Shown: positions 1-8,961 of the stretch, piece by piece
Numbering within the stretch: position 1 is the first letter of the stretch
Layout of the letters: each line of letters begins with the position of its first letter
Assembly: GCF_947495665.1 (NCBI RefSeq)
Contig: NZ_CANLZV010000011.1
Location: forward strand, 1-64,000
From: an uncultured Sunxiuqinia sp.
Lineage (GTDB): Bacteria > Bacteroidota > Bacteroidia > Bacteroidales > Prolixibacteraceae
Length of the DNA: 64,000 bases
Reading direction: 5' to 3'
Notes under the pieces: generated by a model
What the model saw: only the letters and a program-made list of their open reading frames with translations
Told to the model about the DNA's origin: nothing
Database searches by the model: none
Position numbers and translations under genes: made by a program

Positions 1-302
1 TTATTCCGGCAGTCGTCAATCCGATCCTGGAAAACATCACCCAAAGCATGAATCACCAGGTTAGGACCGGCATTTAAGAAGTCGAGTGCAGCACCCGAGC
101 CACGGCCACCACAGCCAATCACACCAGCTTTAAGGGGTTTGCCATCCGGCGCCTGATCAAGCAAAGGAGGTAAGTTCAGTTCTACCGTTTTCTTCTTTTC
201 GGAACACGATACCAGTGCATTCGCTCCTATCACACCTACAGCGCCTAGCGCGGCGGCATTGGTTAAAAATTTACGTCTTGAGAAATTCGATTTTTCTGTC
301 AT
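1..302 (-). CDS. Gfo/Idh/MocA family oxidoreductase, N-terminal part (cut by window edge)
   Basis: An ATG at 302 opens a frame that runs off the left edge, leaving about 100 residues. The N-terminus carries a twin-arginine motif (SRRKFL) followed by a hydrophobic stretch ending LVSC, so it is probably a Tat-exported lipoprotein. A linker leads to AGVIGCGGRGSGAA, the glycine-rich NAD(P)-binding loop of the Rossmann fold, then an acidic turn ending LGDVF. This layout is usual for the exported Gfo/Idh/MocA dehydrogenases of Bacteroidota, which act on sugars or sugar-like substrates; the substrate cannot be inferred because the C-terminal domain is missing. It lies 59 bp downstream of the permease gene and is probably co-transcribed with it. 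Confidence 0.85.
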   Translation of the reverse strand, partial: MTEKSNFSRRKFLTNAAALGAVGVIGANALVSCSEKKKTVELNLPPLLDQAPDGKPLKAGVIGCGGRGSGAALDFLNAGPNLVIHALGDVFQDRIDDCRN

Positions 303-361
303 TATATGGTTTTTAAAATTTAGGTTTCATTGTTAAAAATTCAGACAAGTCTGCTTTCCGG

Positions 362-1552
362 TTAATCTGTCTGCACCGACCGATCTTTGAAAAACAGGGT
401 AAAAAGAAACAGTACTCCCAGTGACATTAGGGTTGTTATTCCCCATATCGCCTCCCAATTATAGCCACTGGTATGCTGATGATAGCTTATGATCCAGGCA
501 CAGATTAAATTGCCCAGTAACAGACCAAGCCCATAGGTCATCAAAAAGATAAACCCCTGAGCCTGAGCCCTCAATTCTTTGGGCGCTTTTTTATCGATAT
601 AGATTTGTCCTCCAACATGAAAAAAGCCGAATATCAGTCCATGAATCAAGATCCCGATGTAATACATCCAGGTTTGACTAATCAGGCCGCCCGCATAAAA
701 CGAGAGGTAACGAATGACTAAAGCTACCAACCCAAAAATCATCACTTTTCGAAGTCCTGACTTTTTGATGGCCAAAGGCACCAGCAATAAAAAGCCCATT
801 TCAGCAAGCACTCCCCAGTTCATGGTTACCGAAATATAACGGGTATTCATATTCAGCAGAAACTCTGAAAAAAAGGAATAGTACATGGCAAACGGAATCA
901 TGGAAAGAAACGAAAACAGGATGAAAACAGCGAAATTAGGGTCTTTCAGCAGCTGTAAAGTTCCCAGTCCAAAAGCATCGGCAATCGTACTCTTACTGCC
1001 TTTGCCCAAAGGAGGAGTATCGGGTAAAGCCAGGTTAAAGATTGCAGCAATCAAGCTGACCCCTGCTCCACAAAAGAAAGGAATATTGGTTCCATCAAAA
1101 TCCAGATGCATGAAATGGACAAAGAACAAACTGAACAGCCCGGAAGCAACCCAGCCAATTGAACCAAAAACCCGAACTTTCGGAAACTGTTCGGAGGAGA
1201 GATGAACCATTGAAATGGTACTAGTCAGACTCCAGGAAGGCATATACCCCAACATGGCAACCAAGAGGCAAAGGAATAAGATATCCGGATTTTGGGTTAA
1301 GCCTGCGCCTAACAACATTACAGCATTAATCATATTGAGTACCGAAAGTACGCGCTGGCTGGAAAAATATCGATCGGCAACCATCCCAATCAATGGAGAA
1401 GCAATACATCCTATCGCCATAGAACTTAAGATGAAGGCTTTCTGTGTGCTGCTTACTTCAAGGTTAGTTAAATAAGCTGCCAGTGGAACCCACCAAACAG
1501 CATACATCATGTATTGAAGGAGCATCATTAATGAAAGCTTGAATCTAATCAT
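362..1552 (-). CDS. MFS transporter, nucleoside:H+ symporter-like
   Basis: A 396-residue protein with about twelve hydrophobic segments. It lacks a cleavable signal, opening with a short MIRFKLSLMMLLQY leader into the first helix. The N-terminal pattern, with LQYMMYAVWWVPLAAYL, a loop with GMVADRYFSSQR and GSIGWVASG, resembles the nucleoside:H+ symporter (NupG/XapB) branch of the major facilitator superfamily. In Bacteroidota such permeases often sit beside Gfo/Idh/MocA oxidoreductases, as here, where they may import sugars or nucleoside-like compounds. The family call is firm, the substrate is not. Confidence 0.8.
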   Translation of the reverse strand: MIRFKLSLMMLLQYMMYAVWWVPLAAYLTNLEVSSTQKAFILSSMAIGCIASPLIGMVADRYFSSQRVLSVLNMINAVMLLGAGLTQNPDILFLCLLVAMLGYMPSWSLTSTISMVHLSSEQFPKVRVFGSIGWVASGLFSLFFVHFMHLDFDGTNIPFFCGAGVSLIAAIFNLALPDTPPLGKGSKSTIADAFGLGTLQLLKDPNFAVFILFSFLSMIPFAMYYSFFSEFLLNMNTRYISVTMNWGVLAEMGFLLLVPLAIKKSGLRKVMIFGLVALVIRYLSFYAGGLISQTWMYYIGILIHGLIFGFFHVGGQIYIDKKAPKELRAQAQGFIFLMTYGLGLLLGNLICAWIISYHQHTSGYNWEAIWGITTLMSLGVLFLFTLFFKDRSVQTD

Positions 1553-1654
1553 AGCATTTATTTACAAATAGTTATACAATTGAATAGTGTAGATTTTTCA
1601 AGAAATAAAAACTGCAAAATGATTGGCTGGGATTAGCCTAAAACCAACCATTTT

Positions 1655-1688
1655 ACACAAGGCAAGCCAATCACGGTCTGCCTTGTGT
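1655..1688. terminator. Hairpin downstream of the SusD gene
   Basis: A perfect 10-bp inverted repeat, ACACAAGGCA (1655-1664) and TGCCTTGTGT (1679-1688), lies just past the susD-like stop. A T-run follows it only on the plus strand, where no gene ends, so on the minus strand it is a stem without a U tract. It may protect the 3' end or terminate inefficiently. Confidence 0.4.
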
Positions 1689-1708
1689 TTTTAACTTGCT
1701 TCTATCGA

Positions 1709-3580
1709 TTAGTTATATCCTGGATTTTGCTGAAGCTGAGGCGCTTTATTAATTTCCGTCCGTGAGATCGGCAACCAATAGTTTGAATCATCCCACGCGC
1801 GGTCATCAACGCTTTTAGCCGTATCATAAAACCAACGCTTACTGCCGTCAGCATAGTGATAAATTTTCATCAGGTAAACATCCTCGATTACCTCATCAGC
1901 AATCATCCATTTACGCATCATGTACCAACGGTCTCCTTCACCAAAGAACTCCAACTGTCGCTCTTTACGATACCACTCCCGGGCCTGATCCTGATCAGTT
2001 GTCACTCGATCGGGCACACCAGCGCGGTTACGAACCATATTCAAAGCATCCAATCCAGTCTGCAGATCACTTCCGCCCAACTCAATGCATGCTTCGGCAT
2101 AATCCATTACCACCTCGGCATACCTGAGTTCAATCCAGGCATTCTGGTTATTAAAGTGCTGACCAACGGTTGCCGGGTCCTGGTATTTTTTAAGATAGTA
2201 CCCATTTTTTGTTCCGTTCCAGCTTTCAATAAAACTCTGACGGGTGTCGAGTCCTGCAGTAGTATCACCAGCAGCAATATAATACCCGGTCTGAACACGG
2301 CCTTCCGGATCAATTCCGGCGCCATCACTGGGACGATCCATCCACTTGGCACCATCAAATAAAACGGTAGCATAAAAACGGGGCTCGCGACCGACATAAG
2401 GATTAATTTCCGGATCGGCTTCCAACTCAGCAGCAGTGGCTTCGCGAATAAAGTCATCTCCCGGATTATATTTATCCCAAACAAATGGAGTTCCGTCAGC
2501 CATTTCAAACTTTCTGACAACAGGCTCATTCGGACCGTTATTTCCCCAGTTATGGTAGCCGTTGGGGCCCCACCACCGATTTTGGGTTGTGGTATTTCCC
2601 TGTGATTGCAAATGCTGAACTCCCCATATTGCTTCATTGTCCCACTCTCCTTTTTGAGTGAAAATGCTAAAGAAATTCTCCGCATAGGCCATAACCTCTT
2701 CTTCGCTCATGTTAGCCGGAGGATCATCGGTTGTTCCGGTCAGAGCATAATCTCCATAGGTTCCATCCATAACAGCTTTGGCTGCAGCCTTTGCAGCTTC
2801 TAACCTTTCAGTTCGCGATCCTGTTTGAAAAGATACCAGTCCATTGGAAGCTTCATAGCCACCATTCATCAATTCACCAGTGCTCCAGCTTAATATTCTG
2901 GATTTCAAAGCAGCTGCTGCACCTTTGGTTGCACGTCCTTGCTCAATACCATCTTTTTCTGGCAGCAAAGCAATTGCATCATCACAATCGGACAAGATGA
3001 AATCCAGGGTCTCATCAATGGAAGCACGTTGAGCCGTTGAGAAATCTTCACCCAGTTCATAGGGGGTCTCAATCAACACCACGCCGCCATAAGAGCGCAT
3101 TAAGTTGGCATAGTTAAAAGCCCGAATAAAATAAGCTTCTCCCTTCATACGACTAATCAGCTCTTCATCGTTACTCGTTTCAACGGGTACATTGTCAACA
3201 TTGGCCAAAAACACGTTCACATTTTTCACACTGCCATACAAGGCCCAGGTAGTCCAGTTGAAGCGCCAGCTTCCAAAGTGACCCAAATGATCCGGCGTCA
3301 TAATACCCTTTACCGAAGGATAGCTTCCCGGACGGTGAATACATAATACTTCATCAGTAGCTCCGGCAAGCAAGTCTTCGCGTAATCCTAATACCTGATT
3401 ATTATCGGCTCCAATAAAATCATAGCACCTTCCCAAATAAGCCTTAGCCAGGTTGATATCTTCAAAAACAGACTCTTCATTAAATGCATCAACAGCTTTT
3501 TGGTCGAGAACATCATCGCATGATGTTGTCGCAAGAAGGAGCGCCAGCATCATCATTGAATATCCTAATATCTTTTTCAT
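1709..3580 (-). CDS. SusD/RagB family outer-membrane lipoprotein
   Basis: A 623-residue surface glycan- or nutrient-binding lipoprotein that partners a SusC-type TonB-dependent transporter. The signal peptide ends in TTSC with lipid-acceptor Cys21, followed by acidic residues (DD) of the kind seen in Bacteroidota surface lipoproteins. The region around EAYFIRAFNYANLMRSYGG is the typical SusD TPR-type segment, and the C-terminal ELRYAEVVMDYAEACIELGG with VRNRAG and ERQLEFFGEGDRWYMMRKW is highly characteristic of RagB/SusD. It is 30 bp downstream of the SusC gene, in one operon. No glycoside hydrolase or peptidase lies next to it, so the ligand is unknown. Confidence 0.95.
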   Translation of the reverse strand: MKKILGYSMMMLALLLATTSCDDVLDQKAVDAFNEESVFEDINLAKAYLGRCYDFIGADNNQVLGLREDLLAGATDEVLCIHRPGSYPSVKGIMTPDHLGHFGSWRFNWTTWALYGSVKNVNVFLANVDNVPVETSNDEELISRMKGEAYFIRAFNYANLMRSYGGVVLIETPYELGEDFSTAQRASIDETLDFILSDCDDAIALLPEKDGIEQGRATKGAAAALKSRILSWSTGELMNGGYEASNGLVSFQTGSRTERLEAAKAAAKAVMDGTYGDYALTGTTDDPPANMSEEEVMAYAENFFSIFTQKGEWDNEAIWGVQHLQSQGNTTTQNRWWGPNGYHNWGNNGPNEPVVRKFEMADGTPFVWDKYNPGDDFIREATAAELEADPEINPYVGREPRFYATVLFDGAKWMDRPSDGAGIDPEGRVQTGYYIAAGDTTAGLDTRQSFIESWNGTKNGYYLKKYQDPATVGQHFNNQNAWIELRYAEVVMDYAEACIELGGSDLQTGLDALNMVRNRAGVPDRVTTDQDQAREWYRKERQLEFFGEGDRWYMMRKWMIADEVIEDVYLMKIYHYADGSKRWFYDTAKSVDDRAWDDSNYWLPISRTEINKAPQLQQNPGYN

Positions 3581-3610
3581 ATTCTTCTTTTTTCAAAATT
3601 CATAAAATGA

Positions 3611-6600
3611 TTAAAATGTAACTCTTGCTCCAATTGCAAAGGTCTTCACTGCTGGATAGGTCATAGGAGCTCCAATTTCAGGATCGAAATTCTTCTGTGC
3701 TGCATAAATCAGGAATAAGTTGTTTCCTGCAAAATAGACGCTTGCCCGTGAAATACCGCTGTTGCCAAACAACCGATTCGGAATATGATAGGTGAGTATC
3801 GCATTCTTCAAACGGCAATACGCCATATTGTTGTAATGATAAGTACTGTTATTGACATCAAATGCCCAATACAAGTCATCGCGGTTATAGGCTCTTGCCA
3901 CATCGGTGTGAATATTTTCTGTGGTCCAACGGTTATCAAAACTCCACTGGAAATAATTTCCGGCTTCCCCACGACGACCATCAGCAATATTCATCCGGTA
4001 ATAAGTTCCCTGCCCTTGAGCCAACATCGAAAGAGACCAGTTCTTATAATTCACATCCAAGGATATTCCATAGAACAGTTCAGGTGCATCTGTTTTGTCC
4101 AACAAAATACGATCATCACCGGTAATTTTTCCATCCCCACTAACATCTTCAAAGATGACATCACCCGGCTTAGCCCCCGGCCAGCTCGGATAAGAATCAA
4201 CAGCAGCCTGGTCGGCAAAAATACCAATAGCATTGTAAAGTAAAGTCGCTCCAAAAGGATGTCCCGTGCGTTGTTGCCAAGGCTGAGCTCTTTCAGGCTC
4301 ATCCATAAACACCACTTCGTTATGGTTATAAGCAATATTACCTCCAAGGTCAAACCTTAAATCGCGATTAATCGTTTTATGGTAGCCTGCTTCAATTTCG
4401 AATCCCCGGTTATCCACCTCTGCAATGTTTTCGTCGGGTAATGCTAAACCGGTAAAATCCGGAACCGACGCATCACGCGATGCCAAAATATCCGAACGTT
4501 TACTGTAGAAAAAATCAGCATTTAACGAGAACATATTCTCCAGCAATTGAGATTCAAACCCAAGGTTGTATGTTGTTTGCTTTTCCCAGGTAATAAAGGG
4601 GTTCGCCACACCTTCCTGGCGAACAACCGTTTCAACAACCTTATCTGTTCCCAGCGTTAAACCACTGGCTAATATGTATTTATTCATAAACTGGAACGGA
4701 TCTCCGGGGTCCATCCCCATTTTTCCATACGAACCTCTTAACTTAAAGTAGTTGATAAAGCCTAAACTGGACTTCCAGAAATCTTCTTCAGAAGCTCTCC
4801 AACCCAACAGCAAACCAGGGAAATTACCCCATCGACTGTCCGGTGGAAACTTCAAGGAACCGTCGCGACGAATAATCGCTTCCAGCAAGTACTTCCCTTT
4901 GTAATTATAATTCAAACGTCCAATCAAGGATTTACGGGCATAAATATCCATGCTTCCCCAGTTATCCTGGTCGGCATCAGCACCTGCATCCAGCGTTTTT
5001 ACAACTTCAGAAATATAATACTTACGAAATGCACCAAAGTAGTTTGAATTTTGATCAACTTCTTCATAAGCACCAAAAAGGTTGAAAGAGTGATCGCCAA
5101 AATCGCGTGCATAATTAAAGTTTATATTGGTCAATTTGCGAATACTCCGATCATAATCCTCCACCAATTCTGGAGCAGAATACCCGCGAAGTGTTGGTGT
5201 TAGTTCCATGCTGGTTATAAATCCTTCGGAGTCACGAACAGCGGTATCCCATTTAGGGAAATAAAGTGTCCACGGTTTGCGGAATCGTTTCCGGTATAAG
5301 TTGGTAACGTCATAGGTATACATTCCACTCAAGGTTAATCCCTTAATAAATGGTGGAGTAACAGTTACACCGAACGTTGTTTGATTGATGTATGATTTCT
5401 GATCGTCAGATCCACCTTCCAGGGTAGAAGTTACTACCGGGTTATCCCCATATTCAATATCGGGTCCGGGTTCGCCAGTTGGCCAGAATGACCACTGGGT
5501 GGGAACCAAACGGGTAGACTGCCCATAAATGGCACCGGCTCCTTTTGTTGGATATAGTTTATTATTCAAAAATCCGGCGTAATCAACTGATGTTTTCAGC
5601 CAGTCGGTAATTGGTATTTCTAACTTGGCACGCAGATTATACTGTTTATAGTTTGTTGATTCCTGCTCATAAATTGCTTCTTCATTCTTGTAGCCAAAGG
5701 AAACATAGTAGTACATTCCATTGCTTCCTCCGTCTAAACTAATATTATGCTTGCTTGTTGTTGTCCAATCAGCAATCAAATCACCCACCCAATCACTATT
5801 GGGGTGCTCCCACGGATCTCGGCCGCTATAAAACAGATCAATATCCTCATCAGTAAAGGTTCTTGGCTTTCCTTCGTAGTCCTGATACTCGCTCAGCATC
5901 GTGGCATAATCACCAGCATTGGTTACTTCTGGCAATATGGTAGGAGTCATAAACCCTTGATAAAACTGGTAACTAAGTGTTGGTTTTCCAGACTTTCCTT
6001 TTTTGGTGGTTACCAGAATAACGCCGTTGGCAGCTGTTGCTCCATAGATCGCAGCCGAAGCATCTTTCAATACCGAAATACTTTCAATATCAACCGGATC
6101 AATGTCGCCCAGCGAACGTCCGGGAATTCCGTCAACAACCACCAAAGGAGCTGTGATTGAAGGATCGTCATTGTCGTCACCTAAGGTCGTACGACCACGA
6201 ACCAATATTTTGGCACTATTCTGTCCGGGCTCACCACTTTGCTGAATAACAACAGACCCGGGCATCCGACCAGAAATGGCGTTACTAATATCAGGAGCTG
6301 GAATAGAAGCAATTTTTTCCCCACTTATTGAGGTTACCGAACCAACAATGTTCGCTTTCTTCTGTGAAGCATACCCCACGGCAATTACTTCCTCCAAGCC
6401 AACAACATCGGGCTCCATAGCCACATCAATTGTCATCCGGTTATTAATGGTTTCTTCTACGGTTCGCATTCCAATGAAGGTGAACAGTAAGACTTCAGCT
6501 CCCTCAGGAACATCCAGCTGGTAATTTCCATTGTCATCCGTAATGGTTCCGGTAGTTGAGTTTTTCACCACAACGGTCACCCCGGGTAAAGGCTGTCCAT

Positions 6601-7024
6601 TATTTTCGGTGACCTGACCGCTCACTTTCCGGAGCTGACTGGCTCCCATAAAATCAGGTTTATCATCAACATTTAAAATGATTTGCCGGTCACTAATCAC
6701 ATACTTCACATCGGTTTTGGCAAACACCGCATCAAGCACTTCAGTAATGCTTTTGTTTTTCAACGCGAGGCTTACTGTCCGATCCATATCAATCAAGCTT
6801 TGATTGAATAGAAAATAGAATTCAGACTGATTTTCAATCTCGTCAAGCACGTTTCCTACTCGCGTGTCTGACATTAATAAGTTGAGTTTGGTTTGTTGAG
6901 AATAGAGGTCTGTAGCAAAAACTTGCGAAACAAAGACCAAGAGAACAAATAAGGTCAGGCGCATAATTCGTAACATTTTTTTAAGACTACAAGGCGTAGT
7001 CTTGCCGGTTGAGATTTTTTTCAT
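3611..7024 (-). CDS. SusC/RagA family TonB-dependent transporter with STN domain
   Basis: A 1137-residue outer-membrane transporter. After a signal peptide (hydrophobic LTLFVLLVFVSQVFA) come an STN (secretin/TonB short N-terminal) domain at about residues 45-115, a carboxypeptidase-regulatory-like beta-sandwich at about 133-215 (VSGQVTENNGQPLPGVTV), a plug domain with the SusC signature (VIQQSGEPGQNSAKILVRG, then SISVLKDASAAIYG), and a beta-barrel ending in aromatic F. The STN domain shows that this is a signalling transporter that would contact the FecR protein encoded just upstream, so substrate arrival may feed back through the ECF sigma factor. It pairs with the SusD lipoprotein. Confidence 0.96.
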   Translation of the reverse strand: MKKISTGKTTPCSLKKMLRIMRLTLFVLLVFVSQVFATDLYSQQTKLNLLMSDTRVGNVLDEIENQSEFYFLFNQSLIDMDRTVSLALKNKSITEVLDAVFAKTDVKYVISDRQIILNVDDKPDFMGASQLRKVSGQVTENNGQPLPGVTVVVKNSTTGTITDDNGNYQLDVPEGAEVLLFTFIGMRTVEETINNRMTIDVAMEPDVVGLEEVIAVGYASQKKANIVGSVTSISGEKIASIPAPDISNAISGRMPGSVVIQQSGEPGQNSAKILVRGRTTLGDDNDDPSITAPLVVVDGIPGRSLGDIDPVDIESISVLKDASAAIYGATAANGVILVTTKKGKSGKPTLSYQFYQGFMTPTILPEVTNAGDYATMLSEYQDYEGKPRTFTDEDIDLFYSGRDPWEHPNSDWVGDLIADWTTTSKHNISLDGGSNGMYYYVSFGYKNEEAIYEQESTNYKQYNLRAKLEIPITDWLKTSVDYAGFLNNKLYPTKGAGAIYGQSTRLVPTQWSFWPTGEPGPDIEYGDNPVVTSTLEGGSDDQKSYINQTTFGVTVTPPFIKGLTLSGMYTYDVTNLYRKRFRKPWTLYFPKWDTAVRDSEGFITSMELTPTLRGYSAPELVEDYDRSIRKLTNINFNYARDFGDHSFNLFGAYEEVDQNSNYFGAFRKYYISEVVKTLDAGADADQDNWGSMDIYARKSLIGRLNYNYKGKYLLEAIIRRDGSLKFPPDSRWGNFPGLLLGWRASEEDFWKSSLGFINYFKLRGSYGKMGMDPGDPFQFMNKYILASGLTLGTDKVVETVVRQEGVANPFITWEKQTTYNLGFESQLLENMFSLNADFFYSKRSDILASRDASVPDFTGLALPDENIAEVDNRGFEIEAGYHKTINRDLRFDLGGNIAYNHNEVVFMDEPERAQPWQQRTGHPFGATLLYNAIGIFADQAAVDSYPSWPGAKPGDVIFEDVSGDGKITGDDRILLDKTDAPELFYGISLDVNYKNWSLSMLAQGQGTYYRMNIADGRRGEAGNYFQWSFDNRWTTENIHTDVARAYNRDDLYWAFDVNNSTYHYNNMAYCRLKNAILTYHIPNRLFGNSGISRASVYFAGNNLFLIYAAQKNFDPEIGAPMTYPAVKTFAIGARVTF

Positions 7025-7071
7025 AAATTCAAAATGTTTACTGGTTAGACATCAGTATTAATAGTAATTGC

Positions 7072-7102
7072 AGAGGGATTGTGCTGGAACCACGATCCCT
7101 CT
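7072..7102 (-). promoter_or_regulatory. Hairpin between the FecR gene and the SusC gene
   Basis: AGAGGGAT (7072-7079) and ATCCCTCT (7095-7102) form an 8-bp stem, extended by a short GTG/CAC inner stem. It occupies most of the gap between the anti-sigma stop and the SusC start. The coding strand has no U tract after it, so it may act as a processing site or partial attenuator between regulator and transporter transcription rather than a full terminator. Confidence 0.4.
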
Positions 7103-7107
7103 TTCTT

Positions 7108-8142
7108 TTAATTTTTATAGCTCAGGATTACCTTTCTTTTTTCATAGATTTCATCTGTATTTTTCTTGGGTTCAATAATTTCGTAATTAATCGGAGCCGA
7201 AAGCGCCAAAAGTGCCAATACCCGCTCCAACGATTCGTCTTTAAATGTTGCCCGGTAGGGAATCTGTTTTAAAGCTTCATCCTGAATAATAATGTCGGTG
7301 TTGTACCAACGCCCCAACCTCGCGGCAACTTCATGCAAGGGCACATTCCGAAACTCCAGGAAACCATCCTTCCAACTCGTAAAATAGTGGGTCTGAACCG
7401 TCTTTACGGACACCTGATTTTCACGGGTATCCATCACCAAATGCTCCTTCGGTACCAACACTTCGTTCAAACTGGTCCCCTCTTTGCGCACCTGCACCGC
7501 TCCTTCATCCAAGGTAACCTCAACCCGATGAAAATCGTCATATGCCATCACATTGAACTGCGTGCCCAGCACCTCTACGTCTAAACCTCCGGCATTAACC
7601 AGAAAAGGAGAACGTTTATCTTCCCGGACATCAAAATAAGCCTCACCCTTCAGCTCAACCGACCTGTTCTGAAGAAAGTGAACCGGGTAAGTCAGGTAAG
7701 AATCCCCATTCAACCAGCCTGTTGTCCCATCCGGCAAAAGAAAGCGGGAACGCACTCCCGGAGGACAATAGATTTCGGCATACGCCGTCTCACTACCTGA
7801 CAACTCCCACCACGCTCCAAAAAAATAGAGCGAACTAAGCAACAGTGGCAGAACCAATATTGCTGCAATACGATAAAAGGTATTCGTTAACCGATCGACC
7901 CGGCTTTTTTCAGCCTTCACCTCTGCTAGCTCAATTTGCGGCTTTATCCGTCCCCATAACTTCTTATACATTTCATCCGACACCTGGCTTCCATCAGCCA
8001 AATTCCAGTACTTGGCAAGATTTGTTTGAAGCTTTTCAAGCTGGTGGTCATCCTTAAATTGATCCACCAGAGCCTCATATTCGGCTTTCGAATAGCGGTC
8101 TCCCCAAAAATTTTCCAATAAGCGATCTCCCTTTTCAACCAT
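7108..8142 (-). CDS. FecR family anti-sigma factor
   Basis: A 344-residue inner-membrane protein. A cytoplasmic N-terminal region of about 85 residues would bind the sigma factor; one transmembrane helix lies at about residues 91-112. The periplasmic part contains the FecR domain (roughly 125-235, including VRSRFLLPDGTTGWLNGDS and VEVLGTQFNVMAY) and a C-terminal STN-like DUF4974 domain (SWKDGFLEFRNVPLHEVAARLGRWYN). It would relay the state of the SusC STN domain to the ECF sigma factor encoded 76 bp upstream. All parts of the usual Bacteroidota trans-envelope switch are present in order. Confidence 0.93.
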   Translation of the reverse strand: MVEKGDRLLENFWGDRYSKAEYEALVDQFKDDHQLEKLQTNLAKYWNLADGSQVSDEMYKKLWGRIKPQIELAEVKAEKSRVDRLTNTFYRIAAILVLPLLLSSLYFFGAWWELSGSETAYAEIYCPPGVRSRFLLPDGTTGWLNGDSYLTYPVHFLQNRSVELKGEAYFDVREDKRSPFLVNAGGLDVEVLGTQFNVMAYDDFHRVEVTLDEGAVQVRKEGTSLNEVLVPKEHLVMDTRENQVSVKTVQTHYFTSWKDGFLEFRNVPLHEVAARLGRWYNTDIIIQDEALKQIPYRATFKDESLERVLALLALSAPINYEIIEPKKNTDEIYEKRKVILSYKN

Positions 8143-8218
8143 TTTTAATCAATCTATCTCTACCTAGAGTATCCAAAAACGATGGCACCCCCCTATTGGA
8201 AATCCTTCTTTTTTCGAT

Positions 8219-8827
8219 TTATTTTTTGCGGGCTATAAACAGCGGCTGGCTGGTCTTCAAGAGGTGTAAAGAAAAAAGGTACAGGTTGAAAACCTTTTTC
8301 TCGTGAAAGGCATTGCGAATCGACTTGATCGCCTGGGTTAACTGATTTTCCACAGTTTTCGGAGAAATGCCTAAAAAATCAGCCGTTTCGGCAACAGTCA
8401 ATCCTTCTTTTTTGAGCAAGAGAAAAACTTCTTTTCGCTTTTCCGGAAGACGATGAATCTCCTCGTCCAGCAGTTTTAGGTAGCGCGAAAAATTATAGTT
8501 TTCACCCTCCTCTCCTGCTTGCTCCACCAGAAACTCATACAACTCTAATTTAAACTGATTTTGCCGGGCTTTTTCAAGGAAGGATTTTCGGATATCATTC
8601 AGGGCAATGGTGAATAAATAGGGACGAAAAGGTTGATGCGGGTCTAGTTGAGATCTTCGCTCCCAAACTTTCAAAAATACATTTTGAACCACCTCTTCAG
8701 CTTCCGACGATGATTTAAGCAAGTTATGAGCAAAGTGAAAAAGTACCTTTGAATATCTCCAAAAGAAATACTCAAATCCATGCAATTCTCCATTTTTCAG
8801 GGATTGAGCAAATAGCTGTTCCTGCAT
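8219..8827 (-). CDS. ECF-type RNA polymerase sigma-70 factor
   Basis: A sigma factor of about 202 residues with region 2 (HFAHNLLKSSSEAEEVVQNVFLKVWE) and region 4 (RLPEKRKEVFLLLKKEGLTVAETADFLGI, then SPKTVENQLTQAI). The frame can be extended to a TTG at 8869, but the ATG at 8827 (MQEQLF) is preferred because a perfect -7 box, TAAGTTTG, lies at 8867-8874 on this strand and would start transcription downstream of the TTG. Only ECF regions 2 and 4 are present. It is divergent from the AraC gene and upstream of FecR and SusC, as in classic FecI/FecR/transporter loci. Confidence 0.92.
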   Translation of the reverse strand: MQEQLFAQSLKNGELHGFEYFFWRYSKVLFHFAHNLLKSSSEAEEVVQNVFLKVWERRSQLDPHQPFRPYLFTIALNDIRKSFLEKARQNQFKLELYEFLVEQAGEEGENYNFSRYLKLLDEEIHRLPEKRKEVFLLLKKEGLTVAETADFLGISPKTVENQLTQAIKSIRNAFHEKKVFNLYLFSLHLLKTSQPLFIARKK

Positions 8828-8866
8828 GTCAAATTTCTTTTCCACACGAATAGGCTTTAGGTCTAC

Positions 8867-8874
8867 CAAACTTA
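8867..8874 (-). promoter_or_regulatory. Putative -7 box of the ECF sigma gene
   Basis: TAAGTTTG on the minus strand fits the Bacteroidota -7 consensus TAnnTTTG exactly. No good -33 TTTG is found at 19-21 bp, so this rests on one element. It would place the transcript start near 8860. Confidence 0.35.
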
Positions 8875-8910
8875 ATGAAAAACTTATACATTTAATATTC
8901 TTAGTTCAAA

Positions 8911-8943
8911 TTTGTATTAAATTAGCACCAACCAATACAATTT
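8911..8943 (+). promoter_or_regulatory. Putative promoter of the AraC-type regulator
   Basis: TTTG at 8911-8914 is followed after 21 bp by TACAATTT at 8936-8943, close to the Bacteroidota -33/-7 pattern. The start codon at 8962 lies about 18 bp downstream. Confidence 0.4.
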
Positions 8944-8961
8944 TATTAAAAATAAGCAGCT